A stretch of DNA of 54,287 nt from Pseudomonadota bacterium (lineage in GTDB: Bacteria > Myxococcota_A > UBA9160 > SZUA-336): the NCBI GenBank assembly GCA_003247575.1, contig QJZC01000003.1:1-54287 (forward strand), written 5' to 3'. Position 1 is the first letter of the stretch, and every line of letters starts with the position of its first letter. The notes under the pieces were generated by a model. It had not been told where the DNA came from, did not search any database, and worked only from the letters and a program-made list of their open reading frames with translations. The position numbers and the translations under genes were made by a program. Positions 15,666 through 24,779 of this stretch are shown here, in pieces.

Positions 15666-16388
15666 CTATGCGACGACGAGTCGATAGCCGAGATCGAGAT
15701 GTTCGCGTTCGAGCAAGTCGCGATGGCGATGTTCCCAGGCTCCGCTCTCGAGGTCGGCTTGCAAGGCAGCCAGGCCAGACTCGGCATTCGGCAGCTCGGA
15801 GAACAGCGAGATGGCCGAGCGAACCTCCGGGCGCAGGTACTCGTGCGGGCGGCGCCAGTAGGCCCCGAGGAACCCGTCCAGACAGTCGTGAGGGACGGGT
15901 ACGTCGATCACGCGGAGGGCACCGAGATGCTCGCACAGCGCGTCCATGCTGGGCAGTGACCAGCGGTTGCCATCGAGGATCTCGGGAAAGTAGTCGCACA
16001 GCCAGAAGCGGCCCGCCGCGGGGTCGTGCGTCAGGATGACGACGCGTCCACGAGTCACCCTACGAAGCTCACGCAGCCCCCGCCCGAGCTCCGGCCAGTG
16101 GTGGATGGTGAGCACCGCGAGCGACGCATCGAAGCTGCGAGCAGGGAAGGGCAGCTCCGAAGCCGATGCACGTACGACCGGAGCCGGTGACCGGCGTTGC
16201 TGGATCATCACGCGCGAGGGCTCGACGGCGACGAGCGCGCGGTCTCGCGGCTCGTAGGAGCCCGCTCCCGCGCCCACGTTCACGATGCGCCACGCGCCCT
16301 CGAGCTCGCGGAGAATGAGCCCCGCAATGCGTGGATCCTCGTGTCGAAAGCGCTGGTATCCCCGCCCGATGGTGTCGTATAGCGCCAC
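15666..16388 (-). CDS. Class I SAM-dependent methyltransferase
   Basis: The 240-residue protein begins MALYDTIGRGYQRFRHEDPRI, a typical start for UbiE/COQ5-like methyltransferases. Motif I is IVNVGAGAGSYEP and the acidic strand is VAVEPSRVMIQQR. SFDASLAVLTIHHWPELGRGLRELRRVTRG covers the DxxxxxxxxHH motif with the predicted substrate helix. The C-terminus is all-alpha. The start is the first Met of the frame with good homology there. No pathway partner is visible; the neighbour at 16438 is a small membrane protein. Confidence 0.85.
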   Translation of the reverse strand: MALYDTIGRGYQRFRHEDPRIAGLILRELEGAWRIVNVGAGAGSYEPRDRALVAVEPSRVMIQQRRSPAPVVRASASELPFPARSFDASLAVLTIHHWPELGRGLRELRRVTRGRVVILTHDPAAGRFWLCDYFPEILDGNRWSLPSMDALCEHLGALRVIDVPVPHDCLDGFLGAYWRRPHEYLRPEVRSAISLFSELPNAESGLAALQADLESGAWEHRHRDLLEREHLDLGYRLVVA

Positions 16389-16437
16389 TTCGTCCCGCTC
16401 AGCATGACGTTGCGCTACCGGTATATCAGCTTCTGGA

Positions 16438-16662
16438 CTACTTCGGCGACGAACTCCGGCTCGCCAGGGGGAGGTCTCCGATCCTGACGCTCCGCAATGA
16501 GCTCCGAGGCGCGTTCGGGCGCGAGTTCGCAGCCGGCACGGCGACGTTCTCGACCGGCTCCGTCGGCTGCGCCCCGCTCCACAGGGTCTGGGCCACGAGG
16601 ATTGCGCTGACCAGCATCACCCAGACTCCCCATTCCACCACGGCGGTCGTGTTCTCTCGCAT
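16438..16662 (-). CDS. Small single-pass membrane protein
   Basis: The 74-residue product from ATG 16662 has one clear membrane helix near the N-terminus (VVEWGVWVMLVSAILVAQTLW) and a soluble, Pro/Arg/Ser-rich tail. It may be co-transcribed with the methyltransferase gene downstream on the same strand, whose start lies 50 bp further on. No family is recognised. The upstream in-frame extension to 16731 adds no sequence that looks conserved. Confidence 0.45.
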   Translation of the reverse strand: MRENTTAVVEWGVWVMLVSAILVAQTLWSGAQPTEPVENVAVPAANSRPNAPRSSLRSVRIGDLPLASRSSSPK

Positions 16663-16942
16663 GGCCGTTCTCTCCCGATCCCGCAAGATGCCATGCGAAG
16701 GTATCGCCGCCCCGCCGGCTCCGCTGTGCATAGGTTCACTGGATCGTCAGGAGCGGATCTCTCGTACCTGGTGTCTCCCCGGGTACTGGCAATCCGTGGC
16801 TGGGACCCACTCGTGAGCGCGTTCTGAGATATGCTCCAGACGTGTACAGCGGGGAGCCACGAAGCGTGGACGGGTGGAACGTCGAGGACGTACGGGGCGA
16901 TGGGGCAGCGCAGGCTCAGCTGCGGCGAGCAGGGGAGTTCGC

Positions 16943-18073
16943 GTGAGCCAGGTCGCCGCACGAGCGGCGATGTGCGGCCACTTTCGAGAGCAGATCGGCT
17001 TCTGCGATCTGTTCGGCTCCCCCTTCACGGCGCGGCTCCTCGACCGGATGCTGGGTGACCTCGAGGCAGGTGGACCCGTGGCCGCGCTGCTCGACGACTG
17101 GCCGCGAGATCCGCGTGCCGATGCCGTCGCGCTCAGGCTCTGCGGCGCGCTGCATGCCGCGGTGCTCTCGCAGCGTGATGATGCGCTCGCACGGCAATAC
17201 CCCGGCCAGCGCGCGGACTGGGACATGGACGCCGTCTGGCCGCTCGCAAGAGACCTTCTGGTTCGGGAACGTGAGTGGGTCGCCGAATTCATCGCCTCGC
17301 CGCCGCAGACGAACGACGTGCGTCGTTCCATCGTGCTGTTGCTGGGCTTTCTTCGCTTCGCGAAGCGCTATCCACGACCGTTCGACGTGCTCGAGCTCGG
17401 CGCCAGTGCAGGGCTCAACCTGAGCTGGGATCGCTTCGGGTACCGCACGAGTTCGTGGTCTTGGGGAGACTCGTCTCGGGGCGACCCCTCTCGCGTGGAC
17501 CCCTCTCGCGTCGACCCCTCTTGCGTCGACCCGATTGGGCTCTGCATCGACACCGATTGGCGTGGGCCGATCCCGCCGATCGATGCGCATCCGGTCGTGC
17601 GCGCCCGCGCGGCCTGTGATCAGGCACCGCTGGATCTCGGCGACCCGGAGCAGCGCACAAGACTCCGCGCCTATATCTGGGCGGATCAGCGAGCGCGACT
17701 GGCACGCTTCGATGCGGCAGCGGACCTCGCCCTGCGTCACGGCGTGAAGGTGGATCGCGCCGACGCGGCCGAGTGGGTGCAGCGGCGGCTCTCCGCCCGC
17801 GCGCCTGGCGTGGGGCTGGTGGTCTACCACTCGGTCTTCCTCCAGTATCCACGCCGGTCCACGCGCGAGTCCATCCGAGCCGCGATCGAGAGTGCAGGCG
17901 CCGCGGCGACGGAGGAAGCGCCGCTCGCTTGGCTGCGGCTCGAGCCCGAGGCAATCCTGGGTGGCCCAGCCGGTAGTCCACGCCTGCTCCTCGACCTGGT
18001 GACGTGGCCGGGTGGAGAACGCCAGATTCTGGCTGCCACCGATGGGCACGCGAGCTCCGTCGAGGCGTTCTGA
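16943..18073 (+). CDS. DUF2332 family protein with repeat insert
   Basis: The 376-residue product from GTG 16943 matches DUF2332: CGHFREQIGFCDLFGSPFTARLLDRM, then ALRLCGALHAAVL, the Rossmann-like LELGASAGLNLSWDRFGY and later VKVDRADAAEWVQ with a YHSVFLQYP segment. The fold resembles methyltransferases, but the family has no assigned reaction. A Ser/Asp/Pro-rich insert after the GASAGLN motif is encoded by a 15-bp tandem repeat. An in-frame Met at 16970 is an alternative start. It stands alone, divergent from the small membrane gene. Confidence 0.85.
   Translation: MSQVAARAAMCGHFREQIGFCDLFGSPFTARLLDRMLGDLEAGGPVAALLDDWPRDPRADAVALRLCGALHAAVLSQRDDALARQYPGQRADWDMDAVWPLARDLLVREREWVAEFIASPPQTNDVRRSIVLLLGFLRFAKRYPRPFDVLELGASAGLNLSWDRFGYRTSSWSWGDSSRGDPSRVDPSRVDPSCVDPIGLCIDTDWRGPIPPIDAHPVVRARAACDQAPLDLGDPEQRTRLRAYIWADQRARLARFDAAADLALRHGVKVDRADAAEWVQRRLSARAPGVGLVVYHSVFLQYPRRSTRESIRAAIESAGAAATEEAPLAWLRLEPEAILGGPAGSPRLLLDLVTWPGGERQILAATDGHASSVEAF
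17468..17527 (+). repeat. In-frame 15-bp tandem repeat in the DUF2332 gene
   Basis: Four units begin at 17468, 17483, 17498 and 17513. The last three read GACCCCTCTCGCGT(G/C) with one T change. They encode DSSRG, DPSRV, DPSRV and DPSCV within a surface loop. Confidence 0.8.
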
Positions 18074-18160
18074 TTCCGTTTCGCCTGGCCGGCCCGATGG
18101 CAGCCGCCCGAACCCCCCGCATGGATTCGGACGGCTGCGCTCAGCTGCAGCGTCGGCTGG

Positions 18161-19270
18161 CTAAGGCTGTACCGAGATGGCGTCCAGGTCGAGAGATGAA
18201 CCAGACAGACCTTCCGCATCTCCTTCGAAGAAGAGCGAGAAGGTCCCAGCGGTCACGGGGTTCGTCGGATCGGGATCGAACCGCACGATGTCCTCGTCTT
18301 CCACCGGCCCCAATCCCGGTAGCGTCGCCCCACTCGAGAAGCTCAGTAGCAGCGAGCCGTTCGCGAGAACTTGCAGAGCGTCTACATTCTCCGACGCCAG
18401 GCCGAACGCGGACCCATCGAAGACGAGCTCGTATGCACCTCCGATCCTGCGTGCCACGTCCTCGTTGTCCACACTGACTCCACCCGCATCGATCGTGCTG
18501 GTGGGACTGAAGTAGATGGTCGGCGATGTTTCGATGCTCGTGCAGGTGCCCGTGAAGACGTGCACGTTGTCGAGTGCTGCAACGACGCCGACGTCGCCAA
18601 CGGTCCCGGTCGAGAAGCGCAGCGACGTGAGAGCCGTCGCGCCTCCGAAGCTGCCGGTGAAGGCCACCGATCCGTCGATGGAGATGGTCCAGAGGTCAGT
18701 CGGGAAGTCGATCTCGGAGCGCACCTGAATCACGTCTCCGCGTGTGTACGTCCCGATCAGACTTCCGCCGATGAATGGAACGAAGGTTCGGATCTCTCCA
18801 TTCTCGAAGCGAATGTTACGAACCTGGGGCGTGTCGTGAAGAATGGTAAACCCCGTATCCGTTCCCGCCTGAGCCGAGATCAAGAGATCCGCCTCGATGC
18901 AGTAGTGGTCCGAGGCGGGGAGATTGCTCAGGTCGAGACGAATCTGGTCTGCTGCCTGGTCCGAAGAGTCGAACAGCAAGGGTTGTTGGCCCAGTGACTC
19001 ATATCCCAGCACCACCGTAGGTGCCCCAAAGACGACAGACGAGATCGTCTCGCGCGGTGCAGGTCCGTCCCCCGTCGTCGGAGTACTTCCGAGCACGTGA
19101 GGTGGCGTTTCGAAGTCCACATCGTAGAGAACGTCCGATGCACGCGCATCGAGCGCTCCGATGAGAGAGGCGATGACGCCGAGAGCGGACACGATCCATG
19201 TCTGCGGCGTCTTTGATCGCCCGGTTTCTTGCAGGCTGTGCGCGCGATGAGCGCTTTTCGCGTCTTGCAT
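18161..19270 (-). CDS. Secreted beta-rich surface protein of unknown function
   Basis: The 369-residue product starts at ATG 19270 with AGGAG nine bases upstream. It has a signal peptide around 20-45 (WIVSALGVIASLIGALDARA). The middle (DVLYDVDFETPPHVLG through LRFSTGTVG) looks like a jelly-roll/LamG-type sheet. The C-terminal 110 residues form a repeated motif: FSPTSTIDAGGVSVDNEDVARRIGG and later EDEDIVRFDPDPTNP, each followed by a YELVFDGSAFGL or FSLFFEGDAEGL segment. These acidic repeats resemble calcium-stabilised beta modules seen in exported proteins of environmental bacteria. Role unknown. Confidence 0.7.
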   Translation of the reverse strand: MQDAKSAHRAHSLQETGRSKTPQTWIVSALGVIASLIGALDARASDVLYDVDFETPPHVLGSTPTTGDGPAPRETISSVVFGAPTVVLGYESLGQQPLLFDSSDQAADQIRLDLSNLPASDHYCIEADLLISAQAGTDTGFTILHDTPQVRNIRFENGEIRTFVPFIGGSLIGTYTRGDVIQVRSEIDFPTDLWTISIDGSVAFTGSFGGATALTSLRFSTGTVGDVGVVAALDNVHVFTGTCTSIETSPTIYFSPTSTIDAGGVSVDNEDVARRIGGAYELVFDGSAFGLASENVDALQVLANGSLLLSFSSGATLPGLGPVEDEDIVRFDPDPTNPVTAGTFSLFFEGDAEGLSGSSLDLDAISVQP

Positions 19271-19941
19271 GTCGATATCTCCTGTGATCGTACGAACGTA
19301 CGAGTGAGTCGAACGTGGAGTCATTCGAGGTTTCTTCCGGTCTCGGAAACCTAGGGCATCGACACGGTATGCCGATCGTTCGCTCATCTCGAAGTTCGAC
19401 CTCGGGGATCGCGTCAAGCATGGAAGCCTCAGCATCTGGAGCGACCGATGGCCCGCTGCACTTCGTCTGTCAGACGACGGAGCGATCCACACGAACTGGC
19501 TCTCGCTCTAGCGCGAGAACATTCGACATGTGATCGCCCGCAGGACTCTCGACACCTGCCGGTCTGGAAGAAAACCCAGTCACCCAGGAGAATCGGATCC
19601 TCGAGATTCCCGACCGAAAGCGATGGGACGGGGGTCGTACCCTGGCGTGTTCGTCGTCTTCCTGGCTGGAGCGTACTCGAGTAGACGGCGTAGTCCGGCG
19701 AGTTCCGACGCATGGGCCGGATGACTCCGTTCAGCCGAGCCGTTGTCTGTGGCATCCGATCGGCATCCAATCGGTCGTGCAGCTACCAGACAGTCGCACC
19801 GTACGACACGCGGAGCGCGTCCAGGCTTTGTGTCCACAACCTCGAGCTACTCAGGTGCAGCAGGATCGCACCTCGCACGCAGGAAGGTCCGCTTCCTTCA
19901 ACCGCCCTGCCTTGTCGGTCGATGAATTGGACAGCGCCGCC
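19271..19941. other. 671-bp divergent intergenic region
   Basis: It separates the secreted-protein gene (minus) from the kinase-AAA gene (plus) and must hold both promoters. A minus-strand frame around 19429-19770 contains DPILLGDWVFFQTG but has no recognisable domain and a low-complexity tail. No further feature is supported apart from the palindrome at 19288-19303. Confidence 0.4.
19288..19303. promoter_or_regulatory. Short palindrome 18 bp before the secreted-protein gene
   Basis: TCGTACG-AA-CGTACGA is a 7-bp inverted repeat with a 2-bp spacer. It sits just upstream of the ribosome-binding site of the gene starting at 19270 and could be an operator. No factor can be assigned. Confidence 0.35.
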
Positions 19942-22900
19942 ATGATCCAGATACCCGGGTACCACATAGCCAAGGAGTTGCACTCTACCTCATCGAGTCG
20001 CGTCTTCTACGGTACACGAGAGCGCGATGGGCTTGCGGTCGTGCTGAAGCTCTATCTCGGGTCCGTGGCCGAACTGCCGGGTTCGGAACAGCCTTCTCGG
20101 GCACACTTCGAGTTCGAGGTACTCCATCGACTCTCGGCACCGGGGGTCATCCGCGCGGTCGCCCTCGAGTCCGTTCGCGGTCAGGACGTCCTGGTCATGG
20201 AACGAACCTACGGGACTTCGCTCGCGGACTACGTCCAAGCGCACGGTGCGCTCGAGATCGACGTCTTTCTGCAGGTGGCTCTGTCGATCACGCATGCGTT
20301 GGCATACGTGCACTCCGAGCGTGTCGTCCACGGAGATCTCAAGCTGGAGAACATCCTGATCGAGCCGACGTCGCATGAGACCTGCCTCGTCGACTTCGGG
20401 CTCTCGCGAGAGCTGGGCCAGCTCAGGCGCGTGGCACTCCCAGAGGCCATGTGCGGTAGCTTGCGGTATCTCTCCCCCGAACAGACGGGACGTACGCGGC
20501 ACAGCGTCGACTTTCGATCCGACCTCTACTCGCTCGGGATGGTCTTCTATGCATTGTTGACTCAGCGACTCCCGTTCGAAGGCAAGTCGGCTCTCGCACT
20601 CATTCACTCGCACATCGCCGTGGTCCCGGCGCCGCCCCAGGAACTGAATCCGAGCGTGCCCAAGGTTATTTCGGATCTCGTGATGCGCCTGCTCGAAAAG
20701 GAGCCCGATGCGAGGTATCAGAGCGCCTACGGCCTCGCACGGGATCTAGAGGCCTGTCGGTCTACGCTGCGTTCCGACGGGAGGATCGATGCCGAGATCG
20801 TACTCGGGCAGAATGACGCGCTGGAACGGCCGCGCTTCACCGATCACGTGGTGGGGAGGAGCGCGGAGATCGAAGCTCTCCACCAGGCGGTAGCCCGGAC
20901 GGAGGATGGCGGTGTGGAGCTGCTCTCGATACACGGGCCTGCCGGAATCGGAAAGTCCGCACTGTGTTCCTTGCTCCACAGTCATGCCACCAGCCGTGGA
21001 GCCTACGTGGCGTGCACCCGTTTTGAAGCGGACCGATCGAACATTCCATATGCCGGGCTGGCGGGAATTCTGAGTGCTCTGGTCGAGCAGGTGCTCGTCG
21101 AGAGTGCGGAGCGCTTCGATCTGTGGCGAGAGGTCTTGCGCCGTGGCCTCGGCCGCATCGGGGCAGCGCTGCAGTCGATCGCGCCGGATCTGGCACTGAT
21201 CGTAGAGGACTTCCCAGAGCTGGCTCCGCTCGGACCGGAGCAGGCCCGAGATCGGCTGGTTCTGGCGGTGCGACGATTTTTTCTCGCATTCAGTGAGCTC
21301 TGTGCGCACATCGTTCTCATCTTCGACGATGTCCACTGGGCGGACGAAGGAAGTATCAGGCTGGTTCGCGAGCTGCTTGCAGACGATGGGCAACACCACC
21401 TACTTGTCGTCTTGGCGTCGCGATCCGACCTTTCTACCGACCAAGTCGATCGAGCCAGCGCACACGCGGATGAGATCGTGAGCCTCGAGAAGGAGGCGCG
21501 AACCCAGCTGGTCCTGGCGCCCTTGTCTGCTGACGAAGTGAACGATCTGATCGCTGAGACGCTTGGTATGCAGAGAGAAGAGACCCGTGCCCTGTCAGAG
21601 GTCATAGGCTTGAAGATCAGCCGCAATCCTCTGCAGATTCAGCGTCTGATCGAGATGATGTGGGAGCGCGGGACCCTCGTGTATCGACACGGGGACGGAT
21701 GGAAGTGGGATCTGGCTCAGCTCGCCGCATTCGAGGTCGCGCCCGATCTGGCGGTCTGGATGATCGAAAAGCTGCGGATGCTGCCGGCAAAGGATCGCGA
21801 ACTTCTCACGCTCGCTAGCATCCAGCCAGGCGCCTTCGATCTCGATACCTTGGTGGCAGCTCATCAGGGCGACCGCAGTGACCTGCTGCAGTCTCTGATG
21901 GGGTTGGTCGAGACCGGAGTTCTGCTGCCCTGTCGCGAGGGGTTCAAGTTCTCTCACGAGCGCGTGCGCGAAGCAGCTCAATCCTTGATGTCGGCGGAGC
22001 AGTGCAGTCGCTTGCACTTTGAAGCCGGTCTAGGGCTGCTGGCGAAGGAGCCTGATCCTGGAGTGCCGGAGCGCATCTTCGTGATGGCGGAGCACCTGCG
22101 ACGGGGATACGAGCACGTGACCGACGAGGTCCGAGTGCCGGTGTTGCTGGTACAGCTCGAGGCCGGAAGGCGAGCCCTTGCGGCGGGCGCGCCCGTTCAG
22201 GCATCTGACTTCTTGCTCGCGGGCACTGAACTCTTCAGCCCCTCGGACTGGGAGCAACAGCCGGATCTGGGCTTCGATCTGCACCTGCAACTAGCGGCCA
22301 CGTTCGTGCAGCTGAATCAGTTCACTCGCGCATCGTCGATTCTGAAAGACCTCGGGGAGCGCCGACCCAACCGTGTGCAGTATGCCCGGATCAGCGCACA
22401 GCGCATTCATATGCTCGCGCTTGCTGAGAGCCCCGACGTCTGTGCCCGCTATTCGTTGAGAGTGCTTGCGGAGCTGGGTCTCAAGTGGCCACTCAACCCA
22501 TCGAAGCTGCGCGCGCGATTTGCCTACCTGAAGCTTCGGTGGGTGATGTGGGGGAGGCCCACGGAGGCTCTCTTTCCCGAGAAGCCCGCGGGGATCGATC
22601 CCAACCTGGCGGCCATTTTCGTCGTGCTCAATGCGTGTGGCCACATCCTATCGCGCATCGACGTTCGCCTGGCGCTACTGGCGAGTTGCACCGTGCTCGA
22701 ACACTTTGTGCGGAAAGGCTGCCTGCGGGCACCTGCTTACTCACTCGCGGCAGAAGCGGTGGCGGAGCACGCGCTCACCGCCGATTCGGACCGCTTGCGC
22801 AGGAATGCGGAGCGCGTCGAAGTGTGGCTCGAGCGAATGCCGGATCCCATGTTCTCACGCGGGGCACGACTTCAGCTCGGTGCACAGATTCGTCCGTGGC

Positions 22901-23757
22901 TGACGGATCGCCGCAGTGCACTGACGCCCCTTCCTGAGCTGGGCGAGATCGCGCGCGAGATCGGATCTTCCGAGGGTGTCTACTATGCATCCTTCCTGGA
23001 TACCTACTATCGCGCGCTAGCGGGCGACTCGGTCGCGCTTGCGTGCAAGCGGTTGTGCGATCTCGCGGCTGAGATCGAAGCTTCGGGGCATGAATACGCA
23101 GAGCCGATGGGCTGCGCGATCGTACTCCGTTACTTTTCTGCGGCCTTGGTGACAGTCGAGCACCTCGACGAGCTAGTGGGCGAAGTGGATGAGTGGCTCG
23201 AGTCGAACGATGGCCGGTCGGATATTCACTGCCGCACGCTGCTGCTGATTCTCCTCTGTGTTCTCGGTCGTTACGATCTGGCATTTGCGCAATCGCAGGC
23301 GGTGTTTCAGCGCCTGTTTCGCGTCTTGCCCAACGTGCACATCGCCGACCATGTCCTGTTTCGCGGGCTGGCTGCCGCAGAGCTGGCACGCACCTCCGGG
23401 CACCTGCGCGGCGTACGCTACGTCTTTGCGCTCAGAGCGTGCCTGTCGCGGATGCGCCGATGGGCGCGAGGTGGGCCGGACTTTCTCCACATGCTCATGC
23501 TGCTGCAGGCGAAGCGCGCGGAAGCCTGGGGGCACACGAGACGCGCGGACCTCATGCTGGCACGTGCTGCAGAGCGGGCACGCAAGCAGAATTTTCCCAA
23601 TCACGCGGCGTTGGCACACGAGGCGCGTGCCACGTTGTTGCGGCGTCAGAACCGACTGGTCGATTCGGAGTCCGCGCTACGCGATGCGATCGATGCGTAT
23701 GAGATCTGGGGGGTCCAGTGGAAGGTCTCCCAGCTATGCGCTCTGCTCAGCTCCTAG
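19942..23757 (+). CDS. Serine/threonine kinase-AAA ATPase-helical repeat regulator (PknK-like)
   Basis: From ATG 19942 the protein has 1271 residues. Residues 5-270 are a Hanks-type kinase: ATP-binding Lys in VVLKLY (about 36), catalytic HGDLKLENIL (about 129), VDFGLSRE and the SPEQTGR activation segment typical of AAA-coupled kinases. HGD in place of HRD marks a non-RD kinase. An AAA_16-type ATPase follows, with Walker A GPAGIGKSAL (about 333-342) and Walker B VLIFDDVHWADE (about 461). The remaining 600 residues are helical, TPR-like. The GAF and histidine kinase modules that often end such proteins are absent. In-frame residues upstream to 19777 are not conserved-looking. The role is probably signal-dependent regulation; the target is unknown. 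Confidence 0.9.
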   Translation: MIQIPGYHIAKELHSTSSSRVFYGTRERDGLAVVLKLYLGSVAELPGSEQPSRAHFEFEVLHRLSAPGVIRAVALESVRGQDVLVMERTYGTSLADYVQAHGALEIDVFLQVALSITHALAYVHSERVVHGDLKLENILIEPTSHETCLVDFGLSRELGQLRRVALPEAMCGSLRYLSPEQTGRTRHSVDFRSDLYSLGMVFYALLTQRLPFEGKSALALIHSHIAVVPAPPQELNPSVPKVISDLVMRLLEKEPDARYQSAYGLARDLEACRSTLRSDGRIDAEIVLGQNDALERPRFTDHVVGRSAEIEALHQAVARTEDGGVELLSIHGPAGIGKSALCSLLHSHATSRGAYVACTRFEADRSNIPYAGLAGILSALVEQVLVESAERFDLWREVLRRGLGRIGAALQSIAPDLALIVEDFPELAPLGPEQARDRLVLAVRRFFLAFSELCAHIVLIFDDVHWADEGSIRLVRELLADDGQHHLLVVLASRSDLSTDQVDRASAHADEIVSLEKEARTQLVLAPLSADEVNDLIAETLGMQREETRALSEVIGLKISRNPLQIQRLIEMMWERGTLVYRHGDGWKWDLAQLAAFEVAPDLAVWMIEKLRMLPAKDRELLTLASIQPGAFDLDTLVAAHQGDRSDLLQSLMGLVETGVLLPCREGFKFSHERVREAAQSLMSAEQCSRLHFEAGLGLLAKEPDPGVPERIFVMAEHLRRGYEHVTDEVRVPVLLVQLEAGRRALAAGAPVQASDFLLAGTELFSPSDWEQQPDLGFDLHLQLAATFVQLNQFTRASSILKDLGERRPNRVQYARISAQRIHMLALAESPDVCARYSLRVLAELGLKWPLNPSKLRARFAYLKLRWVMWGRPTEALFPEKPAGIDPNLAAIFVVLNACGHILSRIDVRLALLASCTVLEHFVRKGCLRAPAYSLAAEAVAEHALTADSDRLRRNAERVEVWLERMPDPMFSRGARLQLGAQIRPWLTDRRSALTPLPELGEIAREIGSSEGVYYASFLDTYYRALAGDSVALACKRLCDLAAEIEASGHEYAEPMGCAIVLRYFSAALVTVEHLDELVGEVDEWLESNDGRSDIHCRTLLLILLCVLGRYDLAFAQSQAVFQRLFRVLPNVHIADHVLFRGLAAAELARTSGHLRGVRYVFALRACLSRMRRWARGGPDFLHMLMLLQAKRAEAWGHTRRADLMLARAAERARKQNFPNHAALAHEARATLLRRQNRLVDSESALRDAIDAYEIWGVQWKVSQLCALLSS

Positions 23758-23773
23758 TCCCCGCGCGTCGAGA

Positions 23774-24643
23774 CTATCGGTAGCTGTAGGTCACGGTGAG
23801 GCCCATGCCGAGGTCCGGGCTGCTGTCGGTCAGGCCGAGTGTGGCGTAGGGCGTGAGGCGAAATGCATTGGAGAGGCGCAGGGAGAGATATGGGACCAAG
23901 TCCTCGACACTCTCGGCTCGGCGGCGCGAAGCTTCTCGGTACTCGTAGATCAACCCGCCCGCGATGCGCCGACTCAGTCGGTAGCTGAAGCCCGCGGACA
24001 GGAGCCGGCGGTCGTTCAGATCTCGGTCCGTGGAGCCGCCGACGATGCGGTACCCGATGTTGAGGAACGAGGTGAGTGAGCCATGGCTCTTCGAGATGTC
24101 GATGGCCGCGGTATAGTCGGGAACACCACTTCCGAGACGGAGATTGCGTTTGCTCGTGGGAAGCTTGACCCTGCCGACCAGGCGGACACGAGGGAGGTCC
24201 CCTTCCGGCGAGAGCAGCTGGTAGGAGGCCACCGCTGAAATGTCGCCCAGGCCGCGCGATCGGATTGTCGCTGAATCGCTTCGTGCCGTGACCTGGATGA
24301 ACGGCACGGTGACCTTGGTTGCGTAGCGCCCGCGCGCAACCTTGATCGAGAGGGGCGTGTAGAGGATTTCCGTGTCCGATGCGCGACCATAGTCGCCCGT
24401 GCTGTAGTCGAAGCCTGTCGTCAGGCTGACGCGGGTGCGGCTGGACTTGGACGGCTTCGAGGCGCGCTGCAGGAGGGCCTCATCGGCCAGGGCTGCGCTT
24501 GCGGTGGTCCCCAGGAAGGCGAGGGCTCCCAACGATGAGAGCGCGCAGCGGAGCATGCACGCTCTGCGCGAACTCGGCGCGTACGCTCCTCTGCGTCGCC
24601 ACCAGCGCCCCCGAGCGCAGTTCAGCTTCAGCCACGACTGCAT
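23774..24643 (-). CDS. Outer-membrane beta-barrel protein (transporter-like)
   Basis: The 289-residue product has AGAGGAA seven bases before ATG 24643. It starts with a long basic n-region, followed by a hydrophobic signal core (ALSSLGALAFLGTTASAALA). The mature part alternates strands: TRVSLTTGFDYSTGDYG, YTPLSIKVARGRYATKVTVPFIQV, GLGDISAVASYQL, FLNIGYRIVGG and LLSAGFSYRLSRRIAGGLIYEY. It ends in Tyr-Arg, with TVTYSYR as last strand. The pattern resembles the MetA-phenol/transporter family of 12-14-strand barrels. A shorter start at 24556 gives a more typical signal peptide. It lies 137 bp after the polymer locus and may belong to it. Confidence 0.75.
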   Translation of the reverse strand: MQSWLKLNCARGRWWRRRGAYAPSSRRACMLRCALSSLGALAFLGTTASAALADEALLQRASKPSKSSRTRVSLTTGFDYSTGDYGRASDTEILYTPLSIKVARGRYATKVTVPFIQVTARSDSATIRSRGLGDISAVASYQLLSPEGDLPRVRLVGRVKLPTSKRNLRLGSGVPDYTAAIDISKSHGSLTSFLNIGYRIVGGSTDRDLNDRRLLSAGFSYRLSRRIAGGLIYEYREASRRRAESVEDLVPYLSLRLSNAFRLTPYATLGLTDSSPDLGMGLTVTYSYR

Positions 24644-24779
24644 CGCCGTTCCTCTTTGAGCCCGTCTCCGAGCGCCGTCCGGACGAGGATATCAAGTCGT
24701 CGCTGGCTATGGGAAAAATTCCCTCAATTCGGGCTGCGGTAGTGGACTTGTGGACGCAGCTGCGCGAGAGCCTCCGGTG

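Noticed and set aside
16916..18049. 377-residue minus-strand frame over the DUF2332 gene
   Set aside because: The plus-strand frame shows DUF2332 motifs and a good start; the minus frame shows none.
19429..19770. 113-residue minus-strand frame with DPILLGDWVFFQTG
   Set aside because: One suggestive peptide, but no start with a ribosome-binding site, no domain, and a Ser/Arg-rich tail.
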